Origin: CAYYJS01 sp964472315
GTDB taxonomy: Bacteria > Verrucomicrobiota > Kiritimatiellia > UBA8416
DNA length: 47,111 nucleotides
Assembly (NCBI GenBank): GCA_964472315.1
Contig: CAYYJS010000024.1
Span: 1 to 47,111, forward strand
Direction: 5' to 3'
The position numbers and the translations under genes are program-made. Shown piece after piece: positions 17,187 to 26,075 of the stretch (position 1 is the stretch's first letter; each line of letters begins with the position of its first letter). Below the pieces are notes generated by a model. The model was given only the letters and a program-made list of their open reading frames with translations. It had not been told where the DNA came from and did not search any database.

Positions 17187-18850
17187 AAATCCTCTTGCTC
17201 ACACAGGCGTTCAACTCGCTCGCGCAGCGGCTCCATGTCGAACTGACCGCGCGCGGCCACACGGTCTCGGTCGAGTTCGACGTCAACGACGCCGTTACCC
17301 GCGAGGCCGTCGCCGCCTTTGCGCCGGAGTTGGTTCTGGCGCCCTTCCTGCGCCGCGCGATCCCCGACGATGTCTGGCGGGCCACGCCCTGCTTCATCGT
17401 CCACCCCGGCCCCGTCGGCGATGCGGGCCCGTCCGCGCTGGACTGGGCCATCCAGGAAGGGCGGTCCGACTGGGGCGTGACGGTGCTGCAGGCCGAGGCG
17501 GAGTTCGATACCGGCCCCGTCTGGGCCGCCGAGACGTTCGCGATGCGGGCGGCGACCAAGAGCAGCATCTACCGGCGCGAAGTCACCGATGCCGCCGTGC
17601 GCGCCGTGGCGACCGCGCTCGACCGCTTCGCCTCCGGCACGTTCGTCCCCCAACGCCCCGCCCACACCCGCGCGCGACCGCTCATGCGGCAGGCCGATCG
17701 CGCCATCGATTGGTCGCGCGACGATACCGCCGCCGTGCTGCGCAAGATTCGCGCCGCGGATGGTCAACCGGGCGTGCTTGACGACATCGACGGCATGCCG
17801 GTCTATCTGTACGACGCGACCCCCGCCGCACCCTCGCGGCGCGGCGCGCCCGGCGCGTCGATCGGCCACGCCAACGGCGCCATCTGCCGCGCCACGATCG
17901 ACGGCGCCGTCTGGATCGGGCGCCTGCGCCCGGCCTCGTCCGCCACCGGCGAACGGACGTTCAAGCTGCCCGCGGAACAGGTGCTGCACGGGTCTTCGCC
18001 GGACGGACCGCCGGGACCGCCGGCCGCGCCACCCATCGCGGATGCCCCTTCACCCATCCGCTATTGGCGATCCGGGCGCGTCGGCTACCTTGAGTTCGCT
18101 TTTTACAACGGCGCCATGAGCACACACGATTGCGAGCGACTCCGTGCCGCGATTGTCCACGCCCTGCGCCAGCCGACAGCGGTGCTCTGCCTCCTCGGCG
18201 GCGAGGAGTTCTGGGCAAACGGCATCGACCTGAACGCGATCGAAGCCGCCGCCAGCCCGGCCGACGAATCGTGGCGCACCATCAACGCGATCGACGATGT
18301 CGTACGCGAACTCGTGGCGGCCACACACATGGTGACGGTTTCCGTCCTGCGCGGCAATGCCGGCGCGGGCGGCGTGTTCGTCGCACTGGCCGCCGATCGC
18401 GTCGTCGCACGCGACGGCATCGTCCTCAACCCGCATTACCGCAACATGGGCAACCTCTACGGGTCGGAATACTGGACCTACCTGCTGCCGCGCCGCATGG
18501 GCCGGGAAGCGGGCGAACAGCTCATGCGACGCCGGCTGCCGATCGGCGCCGCGCAGGCATTGGAGGTTGGTCTCGTCGACCGCATCCTGTCCGCCGACGC
18601 CTTCGATACCGAACTCCAGTCCCTCACCGACCGCCTGCTCGCCGACGCATCCGCTTTGATCGAAACCAAGACGCGGCGGCGCGCGGATGACGAGGCCATG
18701 CGCCCCCTCGACGACTACCGGCGTGACGAACTCGACCGCATGCGCCTGAACTTCTACGGGTTCGACCCCAGTTACCATATCGCCCGCTACTATTTCGTCC
18801 GCAAACAGCGCCCCTCCCGCACGCCCCTCTATCTCGCCCGCCACCGCTGA
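17183..18850 (+). CDS. hypX: HypX, formyl-THF-dependent CO-forming hydrogenase maturase
   Basis: This 555-aa two-domain protein has an N-terminal formyl-THF hydrolase/transferase-like half (about residues 1-280) with FIVHPGPVGDAGPSALDWA, catalytic His74 and Asp109. The C-terminal half is crotonase-like (about 295-540) with HYRNMGNLYGSEYWTYLLPRRMG, the HypX signature. HypX takes the formyl group of N10-formyl-THF through formyl-CoA and releases CO, which becomes the hydrogenase active-site ligand under oxic conditions. The start is GTG 17183, coupled to hypD. The gene implies a [NiFe]-hydrogenase elsewhere that is matured in the presence of oxygen. It is last in the nikR operon. Confidence 0.93.
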   Translation: MKILLLTQAFNSLAQRLHVELTARGHTVSVEFDVNDAVTREAVAAFAPELVLAPFLRRAIPDDVWRATPCFIVHPGPVGDAGPSALDWAIQEGRSDWGVTVLQAEAEFDTGPVWAAETFAMRAATKSSIYRREVTDAAVRAVATALDRFASGTFVPQRPAHTRARPLMRQADRAIDWSRDDTAAVLRKIRAADGQPGVLDDIDGMPVYLYDATPAAPSRRGAPGASIGHANGAICRATIDGAVWIGRLRPASSATGERTFKLPAEQVLHGSSPDGPPGPPAAPPIADAPSPIRYWRSGRVGYLEFAFYNGAMSTHDCERLRAAIVHALRQPTAVLCLLGGEEFWANGIDLNAIEAAASPADESWRTINAIDDVVRELVAATHMVTVSVLRGNAGAGGVFVALAADRVVARDGIVLNPHYRNMGNLYGSEYWTYLLPRRMGREAGEQLMRRRLPIGAAQALEVGLVDRILSADAFDTELQSLTDRLLADASALIETKTRRRADDEAMRPLDDYRRDELDRMRLNFYGFDPSYHIARYYFVRKQRPSRTPLYLARHR

Positions 18851-19244
18851 GCCGTCATCGACGACTTTCTGGAATCGGCGGCCCATGTAGTCGTGTCATA
18901 GTTGGACATTCCGTGTTGGCTGTTGGGTGTTGATCCGGCCTCCGAGCCCAGCGCGCCATCCCATCCCTTTGCCACCGAACGACTCCGCGCAGCGTCGCCA
19001 CACACGTAAACCCATTCTTGAACGGCACCGAGCCACACAACGCCCATCCACCGAGCTCATCCACCGGGGCACGTTTCGGAGAAACGTGCCTACTCCCAGT
19101 ACGCCCGGATCTCCGAGACGGGCGTCCCCTCTCCCCCGCCCGACGCGTCAACCCCCGCGAACCTCGCGCGCAGATGGCCTGGTCCCGTCTCTACCCCGCG
19201 AACTGTTCCTATTCGGCCACCTGCCACTTGCCACCCGCCACCCC
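18851..19244. other. 394-bp convergent intergenic region, no gene
   Basis: The gap between hypX and the converging polysaccharide operon has no supportable ORF. It holds a short run of GTTGG units (18901-18932), a strong hairpin (19068-19090) and a second 7-bp inverted repeat (ACGCCCG/CGGGCGT, 19101-19125). The composition is C-rich and unlike the flanking coding sequence. Confidence 0.7.
19068..19090. repeat. 10-bp-stem palindrome, REP-like or terminator
   Basis: GGCACGTTTC, a GGA loop and GAAACGTGCC form a perfect hairpin between two convergent transcripts. There is no U-tract. The palindrome sits beside a second inverted repeat at 19101-19125, an arrangement seen in repetitive extragenic palindromes. 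It could equally be a shared terminator. Confidence 0.55.
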
Positions 19245-20351
19245 TCATGTCCGGCGAACCAGGTAGACGCGCCAGAGAGGGGATTGATCGAGCAGGAGGC
19301 TGGCGCCGGGGAAGAGGACACCGCCGGCGCGGCCGGCCCCGGCGTCGTCCCACGCGCGCAGCGGATTGGCGGCGGACGGCACGACGAGGACGAAGTCGCG
19401 CGGCTCCCACGCCGGCAGTTTGTCGGGGTGAACATCGCAGACGTGGTACCCGCCGACGCGCTGCAGTGCGGCCCGCACGGCGTAGCCCCAAGGGCCGCTG
19501 ACCACCGGCGCGCAACCGGCATAGCGTGACGCAACCAGGCGCGCAAAGTCGTCGACCGCGCCGGCCGCGTCCCCTACCGGTGCGCCGCGCACGTGGCGCA
19601 GTGGGTACAGCGGGCGTCCCATGATCATTGCGTTCAGAAACGCGTACACGCACAGCGCGTAGACGACCTGGACCGCGCGCACGCCGGCCACGGCCGCGCG
19701 GTCGGGCGACCGGCTCCGCCACACCGCCGCGGCCGCCCGCGCGCCGTCAACCGCCAGCCAAGGCAGCGCCGCGGCCGCCCCGAGCGGATGGCACAGCGCC
19801 GCCATGCCAAGGAACGTGCCGGCCAGCGCGCGCGACCCGGGGCGTTCGGCGCGCGCCAGTAGCCACGCGGCCGCAAGCAGGCCCGGCAGCGGGATGGCGT
19901 CGGCCCACACCGTGCGCACGGCCGCCAGCGCCACACCGACGCTCAGGGCGAACGCGGCCGGCGCGGCGCGGCGCACACCCGCGCGGGCCAGGGCCCGGGC
20001 CAGCGGCATGACGCCCGCAGCCGCGGCGGCGGCCAGGCCGTAGAGGTAGGCCAGCCCGCCGGCCCCCGCCGGCACGAACGGCAGGAAGGGCATCGCCAGC
20101 AGCGTCGGCAGCGGCAGCAGCCAGCCGCTGGACACCGCCGCCTGCCGCCCGCGCGCCGTTTCGCTCACGAGATCCGTCAGCGTGCCGTCGCGCATGGCCA
20201 CGACAACCGCCTCGCCCAGGCCGCGCGACCAGGCCGCGCCGAACGCGAACGTCAGCGCGACGAACGCCGTGGCCGCCCAGGCGCGGGCGGGCGGGGGTCT
20301 GGCGCTCGGAGAGCGCCGCCCTACTGCCTGGCGCGATTCGTCGCGGCTCAT
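19245..20351 (-). CDS. multispanning membrane protein, possible GT-C glycosyltransferase
   Basis: This 368-aa, very Ala- and Gly-rich protein has a cytoplasmic N-terminus and many hydrophobic segments through residue ~255 (for example WAATAFVALTFAFGAAW, GVRAVQVVYALCVYAFLNAMIMG). A soluble C-terminal domain ends in DQSPLWRVYLVRRT. The layout resembles lipid-linked-sugar (GT-C) transferases, but I see no decisive motif, so function is tentative. ATG 20351 overlaps the upstream GT2 stop by 4 nt (ATGA), so it is the last gene of the three-gene operon. Confidence 0.7.
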   Translation of the reverse strand: MSRDESRQAVGRRSPSARPPPARAWAATAFVALTFAFGAAWSRGLGEAVVVAMRDGTLTDLVSETARGRQAAVSSGWLLPLPTLLAMPFLPFVPAGAGGLAYLYGLAAAAAAGVMPLARALARAGVRRAAPAAFALSVGVALAAVRTVWADAIPLPGLLAAAWLLARAERPGSRALAGTFLGMAALCHPLGAAAALPWLAVDGARAAAAVWRSRSPDRAAVAGVRAVQVVYALCVYAFLNAMIMGRPLYPLRHVRGAPVGDAAGAVDDFARLVASRYAGCAPVVSGPWGYAVRAALQRVGGYHVCDVHPDKLPAWEPRDFVLVVPSAANPLRAWDDAGAGRAGGVLFPGASLLLDQSPLWRVYLVRRT

Positions 20352-21751
20352 CGCGGCGCCTCCCCTGCCCCGTCGGCGGCGTGCGGGGTCTTCTCCCAGT
20401 GGAACGGCCGCGTCACAAGCTGAAGGGCGCCCTTCCACGCGCCGATACTCATCAGGACCCAGTACAGGGGGGTGAGCAGGCAATACGGAACCAGGCCCGC
20501 GTAGCCGCGGTTGAGACAGGCCACCATCGAGGCCAGCACGAACGCGGCGTTGCCCAGCAGCAGGCACAGCAGCGCGGGCACCAGCACCCACAGGGGATAG
20601 AGCGAGGTCAGCCACGGCGAGCGGGTCGCCATCCACAGTGCGGTCAACACCCAGTAGACCGGGTTCAGCAGCAGGCAAAAACAGGTCGCGCCGAACAGGA
20701 GGTGAAAATGCAGCACCCCCTCGGGGCCCGCATTACGCGCGAGCGCCCGCTGGTTGCGCAGGTGGACAAAGTACGTCTGGATGTAGCCCTTGATCCAGCG
20801 GCTGCGCTGCCGGATCCAGGGACCCGGCCGCGACACCGCCTCTTCCCACGTGGTGGAGTCCAGGCATGCCACCTGGCGTCCCTCGATGTAAAAGCGGATG
20901 CCGAGGTCGCAGTCCTCGGCGACGTTGAACGGGTCCCAGCCGCGCGCCGCCTGCAGCGCGGCGGTGCGGAAGTGGTTCGACGTGCCCCCGAGCGGAATCG
21001 GCGCGCCCAGGCGGAAGAGCGCCGGCAGGCACAGGTCGAACCAGCAGGAGTACTCCGCGGTGAACAGGCGGGTGAGGAGGTTGCGGTCACGGTTGTAGTA
21101 GTTCAGCCGCGCCTGGAGGCACACGGTGTCCGGCCCCAGCCGATCGAACGCGTGCAGCGCTTTGCGCAACTGGTCGGGCTCGGGGCGGTCCTCCGCGTCG
21201 AAGATCACCAGGTACTCGCCGCGGGCGCGCTTGAGCCCGTAGTTGCACGCCTTGGGCTTGGTGCGGGGAAAGCTCGGCGGCACCTCGACCAGTTCGAAGG
21301 GGGCCGTGACGCCGACCGCGCGACAGGCCTCGATCGTGTCCGCGTCGTCGGCCTCGACCAGCAGCAGCACCTGCAGGCGGTCGGCGGGGTAGTCCATCCG
21401 GCGCAGGTGCGCCATGAGGCCGGGCACCACGTTACGCTCGCGATATATCGGCACCAGCACGGTGTAGACCGGCCACGCCGCCGGCGCGTAGCCGGCCGGC
21501 ATCGCGTCGGCGGGGGGCGCGTGCACGGAGAGGAACTGCAGCACGATCTTGTAAAGCGAGAACGCGACGTACAGTGTGATCACGGCCACGTTGAGGGCCA
21601 TGAAGACCGGGCCCGGCCGCCAGGCCAGCGCCGCCGCCAGCGCGGCCAGCGATGCGGCCACCACGAGAACCTGTCCCTTCGATAGGACGCGGCTGGCGTT
21701 GAGCGCGGGCAGGTCGCGCAGCACCCACTCGGGACTGTGTCGGGGCTTCAT
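20348..21751 (-). CDS. processive family 2 glycosyltransferase (cellulose-synthase-like)
   Basis: This 467-aa inner-membrane protein has two N-terminal helices, a cytoplasmic GT2 domain and three to four C-terminal helices. Catalytic motifs are all present: VPIYRERNVVPGL, DAEDRP (the metal-binding D-x-D type site), the EDCDLG base and QRSRWIKG (the Q-x-x-R-W motif of processive synthases). Such enzymes extend and export beta-linked polysaccharides. ATG 21751 overlaps the stop of the large upstream glycosidase-like gene by 4 nt, and its own stop overlaps the next start by 4 nt. The polymer it makes cannot be told from sequence. Confidence 0.9.
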   Translation of the reverse strand: MKPRHSPEWVLRDLPALNASRVLSKGQVLVVAASLAALAAALAWRPGPVFMALNVAVITLYVAFSLYKIVLQFLSVHAPPADAMPAGYAPAAWPVYTVLVPIYRERNVVPGLMAHLRRMDYPADRLQVLLLVEADDADTIEACRAVGVTAPFELVEVPPSFPRTKPKACNYGLKRARGEYLVIFDAEDRPEPDQLRKALHAFDRLGPDTVCLQARLNYYNRDRNLLTRLFTAEYSCWFDLCLPALFRLGAPIPLGGTSNHFRTAALQAARGWDPFNVAEDCDLGIRFYIEGRQVACLDSTTWEEAVSRPGPWIRQRSRWIKGYIQTYFVHLRNQRALARNAGPEGVLHFHLLFGATCFCLLLNPVYWVLTALWMATRSPWLTSLYPLWVLVPALLCLLLGNAAFVLASMVACLNRGYAGLVPYCLLTPLYWVLMSIGAWKGALQLVTRPFHWEKTPHAADGAGEAPR

Positions 21752-24700
21752 CTGGCGGCCTCCCTCCGGTCGATCAGCGGCACGCCGGCGGCGTGGGCCG
21801 TCTCGACCAGCATCAACGCGTAGCGCCTCATCATCGGCAGGGACAGGTCCACGCCGGCCGGAATGACATAGACCGGAACGGCGCCGGCCTCGACGGCCGC
21901 GAGCGAGGCCGAAAGCAGCCGGTCGCGCAGCACTTCGGGCGAGGGCTGGCGCGCGAACGCCTCCGCGTCCAGCGCCAGCGCCACGACGGCGGGCGCGGGG
22001 GCGGGCAGCCGCAACCGGTCGGACCACGCCACGCTCACGGCGCCGACGGGCAGCGCGCCGGCGGGCGCGACGGCGCGCCCCGCCTCCAACCGCCGCATGG
22101 CGTCGCGCAGCCGCGCCAACCGGGCGGCCGGCCAGGGCTTCACATCGAAGTCGACCAGCGGCACGCCCTCGACGGCCACGGTCACGGTCGTGCCCGCGTC
22201 GGCGTCGTCCAGCGGCCAGACCGCGACCTCGCCGGGCCCGAGGGCGCGGGCGGCGCCAGCCCCGCCGCCTGCGGCGGCGGGCCGGCCCGAACGCAGGACC
22301 GACACGGAGGCGGCGGCATCGTAAAGGCGCACGGCCAGCTCATCTCCCCCACCCTGCGCGACAGGCGACGCATGCCACACGTCCATCGAGAACGGCCGCC
22401 GCAGGTGTTCGCCCACCCACACGGGCACGGTCGTCCCGTCCGCGCCGCGCCAGGCCAGCGGACCGGCCGCGGCCGCCGTCAGCGGCGTCCACGCCGCGTC
22501 GCCGGGCCGCCGCACGCGAACTCGCACCACATTGCCGGGCGGCCGCCGCAGCGCGAGCGTGCGCGCGGGCACGGTCTCAGCCACCACGCGGCCGTCGCGC
22601 AGGACATCGGTGCGGCAGGGGATGCGGCCGTCGAGGTAGATGTCGGACACCGTGACGCAGGCGCCGGTGGGCGCGTCCAGGTCGGCACCCAACCAGATCC
22701 GCAGCGCCGGGTCGTCGACGGCCGGCCCGGCCCACCCGAGCCGCGCCAACTGCGCGCCGACACTGTCGTAGTGGTAGTAGGTCACGGTGTGCACGCCCGC
22801 CGTGAGGCGCACCTCGCGGCAATGCTCCCAGAGGTTCACCATCGGGCTGTTCTGCACCTCCATGTCGTGCCGGCCCATCCACGCCACGACGTGGCGGCCG
22901 TCGACGAACGCGGCGCTGCCGTCGTCCGAGTTTACGCCGAACACGTAGACGCCGGCCGCGGGAACCACCAGCGGACCGGTATACCGCGCGCGGTAGTTGT
23001 CGTTGCCGCCGAGCGGGTTCTCGACCTGTTCGATGCGGGGCAGGCGGATGCCGGCTTCGGGCGGCACGGCGGCGAAGGTTTGCGCGAGGTCCGCCGCCGA
23101 GAAGAAGGTGCCGGGTCGCGACAGAAGCGGCTCGGACACGTAGCGCAGGCCGGCCGCGGGCCAGGGATCGGCGACCGGCGACGGGGCGGCGGCGGCGGGT
23201 ACGGCGGCGACATCGAACGGGCCGCGCGCCGCGGCCGGAATCCGCAGCCGCCACCCGGCGCCGCCCTGCAGCACGTCGACGGCGCAGGGCACCACCCGGC
23301 CGGCGGCGTCGGTCACGCGCGGGCAGAGGCCGGCGGCCCCGGCGGACGGCAGGGCGAGCTGCGCCTCGTACAGGCACAACGCCACGGCCTGCGTGGAGAC
23401 GATGTCGAGAAGCGGCACGACGCGCCACGACCATGCCCCCTCCAGCGGCGGGGGCGATGCCGGCGGAAACCCGGAGGCCGAGGCGTCCGGCGCCGCAGCG
23501 AGTCCGGGTTGCGGAGCGGCGGACGGGCGCGCGCCAGCAGGCGGTCCGGCGACGGGCCGGACGTCGGTGTCGCCCGCGGCGGGGGCCGCGGGCGCCGGCG
23601 GCCGTACCTTCAGCATCCAGGCTTCGTCGAAATCGGGCAGGACGAGCGACGCGGCTCCGGCGGCATCGACCTCGACCGGAAGGACGGCGGCAATCGTGCC
23701 CGAGCGCGGGTTCCACGCTTCCACGGTGCAGGGGCCGGGCCGCATGCCTCGCCAGCCGAGGGTGGTTGCGCGGCAGGTCGTCGGCAGCACGCGCGAGCGG
23801 CAGAGCGTGTCCGCATTGTAGACGAACGCGAACCGGCGGCGGGCGTTGCCGACCATCAGCGCCGCGGGGTTGCCGTCGCCGGAGCCTGCGCTGCACACCG
23901 CCTCGCGCGCGGTCCAGCCGCCCAGCGCCTGCGCGTCTTCGCCGCGCAGGTCCTCGCCGTCCATGAACGTACGCACGGCGGCCCAGGCCGGCCCCAGGTC
24001 CTCGCCGTCGATCAGGTTCCACCACCACGCCAGCGGGGCGCCGGCGAGCGGCGAGGCCACGCCGGCCCACAGGCCGGCAAAGAGGTCGCGGCGGCGGCCC
24101 TCGTCCGGCTCGACCAGCCAGCGGCCGCCGTACTCGGTCACCATCACGGGTTTCGTCAGCGGCTCGCAGGCGCGGGCGAAGACCGAGACGGCCTCGATCT
24201 GTTCCTCGGAGAGGATGCCGCGGCCGGCGCGGCTGGCGTAGGCGTTGCTCGTCAGCAGGTCCGCCCCCGCGCGCCGCGCGAAGGACTGAGCCCGCTCCAG
24301 GTCGGCCACGTGCGTGCCGCGCGGGTGCCCGTAGGCGTCCTCCCGTCCCACGAACGCCATCCGTTCGGCGATCGCCGGCTCCACGCGCCGCCAGTCGCCG
24401 ATCCAATCGCACTGGCTGGCGAGATCGCTCTCGCTGCTGTACTGCCACGAGTGCACGGCCGGCGAGTCGGCGTAGCGGGCCACCATGTACGCCAGCCGCT
24501 GCTGCTCCTGCGGGAGTACACGGGGGTCCAGCCAGAACTGCGCGGCGTTGTCGAGGAACCCGCCGTTGCGCGCGTTGTACGGGTTCTCGCCCCAGAGGCC
24601 GCCGTAGCGGTCCGACTCGCGGGTCTGGTAGTGGTTCATCGTCTCGACGATGGCGTAGACGCCGAGCCGTTCGCACGTGTCGAGCACACGGTCGAGCATC

Positions 24701-25971
24701 CAGGCGTGCTTCAGATTGTAGCGGCCGAGCCCCTGGTACTGGTCGCGCAGCGCGTTCCATTCCAGGCCGAGCCACCAGTCGGCCATCCACACGCGCGTGC
24801 AGTTGCCGCCCGACGCCGCGAGATAGCCGAGCATCCGCTCCATGGCGGCGATGCCGTTGGCGGGCGGCAGGTACGGCAGGTAGCGCTCGCCGTGGGGCGT
24901 GTCGACCGGGCACAGCAGGGTCCACCCCACGGGGTAGTAGAACCGGCCGTCGGACAGTTCGAACCAGCGCGGCGCCGCGGCCGAAGCGCGCACGTACGCC
25001 GGGGCGCGGCCGGGGGTCACGTCGAAGCGGCCGCGGGCTAGTTCGATCGAGAGGTCGCGCCCGCCGGCCCTGCGCAGGCACAGCGTCCACGTGTGCGGGC
25101 CGGTCGCCGCCGGCCGCATGCGGGCGCGCAGGTGCTTGGCGCCCGTCGGGCGGCAGGTTTCACCGGCCGCCGTCTCGGTCGCTTCGAAGGCCTGGTAGAG
25201 GAAGGCGCGGCTGACGCGCTGCGTGCCGGCCGGGTCGGTGACGACGAGCCGCAGGTCGAGCCGACGGGTGTCGAACGGGTTGTCGCGGCAGCCGGCCAGG
25301 TCGAAGGCCAGCTCGAACCGCTCGCCGAGAGGGACGGTCTCGCTGACCGGCCGCGCCCAGGCCAGCGCGGGGGTGGGCAGGGGCGGGGTTGCGGCAGCGG
25401 GGTCGTCCGCCGCGGCGGCTGCCGCCACCGAGCAGGCCAGCATCGGCGCGGTGCGCAGGGGAGCGTCGGTAAAGACCTTGACCTCCAGCGCGCGCAGGCC
25501 GCCGGCCTCCCAGTCCGACCAGGCCGCGGCGTGGCCGTCGGCCGCCCAGAACCCGGGCGCCTCGCGCAGGGGAACCGTCAGGTCGAGCCCTTCGTGGCCC
25601 AGCGCGCGGTCGACGAGGGTGTGGGTGAACACGCCGTGGTGGTCGCACACCGCGGCGACCTGGACCGCGCAGCGACCAACCGCCTCGGCGGAGTTCAGGC
25701 GCAGCGACAGGGCGGCCGTGCCCTGCAGCACGCCGGGCCGGCCGTCGAGGCGGAACCGGCGCACGCACGGGTTGGCCGGGTCGGCCTCGCCGCGCAGGAT
25801 CGTCGGCGGAAGCCCCGGCGACCGGGCGGGCGCCGACACGACGCCGCGGCCGTCCGGCGCGCGCGTCGCGACGGGCGCGCGGCCGGAGAACAGGCGCAGC
25901 GACAGAACAATGTACAGGGCGAGCGCGGCCACCGCGAGCTGGCCGGCCCGGTTGCGTCGGGACGCGGGCAT
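21748..25971 (-). CDS. membrane-anchored glycosidase-like protein with PA14 domain
   Basis: This 1407-aa protein has an N-terminal anchor (about residues 9-27, LAVAALALYIVLSLRLF). Beta-rich N-domains follow, then a TIM-barrel glycosidase-like region (about 330-650: FYYPVGWTLLCPVD, TRVWMADWW, VMVTEYGGRW). A Pro/Ala linker (about 790-840) leads to a PA14-like module near residue 1000 (GVYVFGVNSDDGSAAFVDG). The C-terminus has an SGNH-hydrolase-like fold but lacks the Asp-x-x-His end. In clan A glycosidases the acid/base lies in an Asn-Glu pair. Here the pair is Ser-Glu (about 515), while the nucleophile-like Glu in TEYGG (about 613) is kept, so activity is uncertain. First gene of an operon with a GT2 synthase, which suggests processing of the exported polymer. 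Confidence 0.8.
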   Translation of the reverse strand: MPASRRNRAGQLAVAALALYIVLSLRLFSGRAPVATRAPDGRGVVSAPARSPGLPPTILRGEADPANPCVRRFRLDGRPGVLQGTAALSLRLNSAEAVGRCAVQVAAVCDHHGVFTHTLVDRALGHEGLDLTVPLREAPGFWAADGHAAAWSDWEAGGLRALEVKVFTDAPLRTAPMLACSVAAAAAADDPAAATPPLPTPALAWARPVSETVPLGERFELAFDLAGCRDNPFDTRRLDLRLVVTDPAGTQRVSRAFLYQAFEATETAAGETCRPTGAKHLRARMRPAATGPHTWTLCLRRAGGRDLSIELARGRFDVTPGRAPAYVRASAAAPRWFELSDGRFYYPVGWTLLCPVDTPHGERYLPYLPPANGIAAMERMLGYLAASGGNCTRVWMADWWLGLEWNALRDQYQGLGRYNLKHAWMLDRVLDTCERLGVYAIVETMNHYQTRESDRYGGLWGENPYNARNGGFLDNAAQFWLDPRVLPQEQQRLAYMVARYADSPAVHSWQYSSESDLASQCDWIGDWRRVEPAIAERMAFVGREDAYGHPRGTHVADLERAQSFARRAGADLLTSNAYASRAGRGILSEEQIEAVSVFARACEPLTKPVMVTEYGGRWLVEPDEGRRRDLFAGLWAGVASPLAGAPLAWWWNLIDGEDLGPAWAAVRTFMDGEDLRGEDAQALGGWTAREAVCSAGSGDGNPAALMVGNARRRFAFVYNADTLCRSRVLPTTCRATTLGWRGMRPGPCTVEAWNPRSGTIAAVLPVEVDAAGAASLVLPDFDEAWMLKVRPPAPAAPAAGDTDVRPVAGPPAGARPSAAPQPGLAAAPDASASGFPPASPPPLEGAWSWRVVPLLDIVSTQAVALCLYEAQLALPSAGAAGLCPRVTDAAGRVVPCAVDVLQGGAGWRLRIPAAARGPFDVAAVPAAAAPSPVADPWPAAGLRYVSEPLLSRPGTFFSAADLAQTFAAVPPEAGIRLPRIEQVENPLGGNDNYRARYTGPLVVPAAGVYVFGVNSDDGSAAFVDGRHVVAWMGRHDMEVQNSPMVNLWEHCREVRLTAGVHTVTYYHYDSVGAQLARLGWAGPAVDDPALRIWLGADLDAPTGACVTVSDIYLDGRIPCRTDVLRDGRVVAETVPARTLALRRPPGNVVRVRVRRPGDAAWTPLTAAAAGPLAWRGADGTTVPVWVGEHLRRPFSMDVWHASPVAQGGGDELAVRLYDAAASVSVLRSGRPAAAGGGAGAARALGPGEVAVWPLDDADAGTTVTVAVEGVPLVDFDVKPWPAARLARLRDAMRRLEAGRAVAPAGALPVGAVSVAWSDRLRLPAPAPAVVALALDAEAFARQPSPEVLRDRLLSASLAAVEAGAVPVYVIPAGVDLSLPMMRRYALMLVETAHAAGVPLIDRREAAR

Positions 25972-26075
25972 GCGGCGCGTTTTACGCTATCTCGCGCCTG
26001 ACCACAAGCGTATCCGTCCAATGACCTGTCTTTGGTCTTGCACTTGCCCCGCGAAACGCCAATCCTGATACGCGC

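Noticed and set aside
21793..25041. 1082-codon plus-strand frame
   Set aside because: It is a GC-driven shadow of the glycosidase-like gene; it is Arg/Gly/His-rich with no motif.
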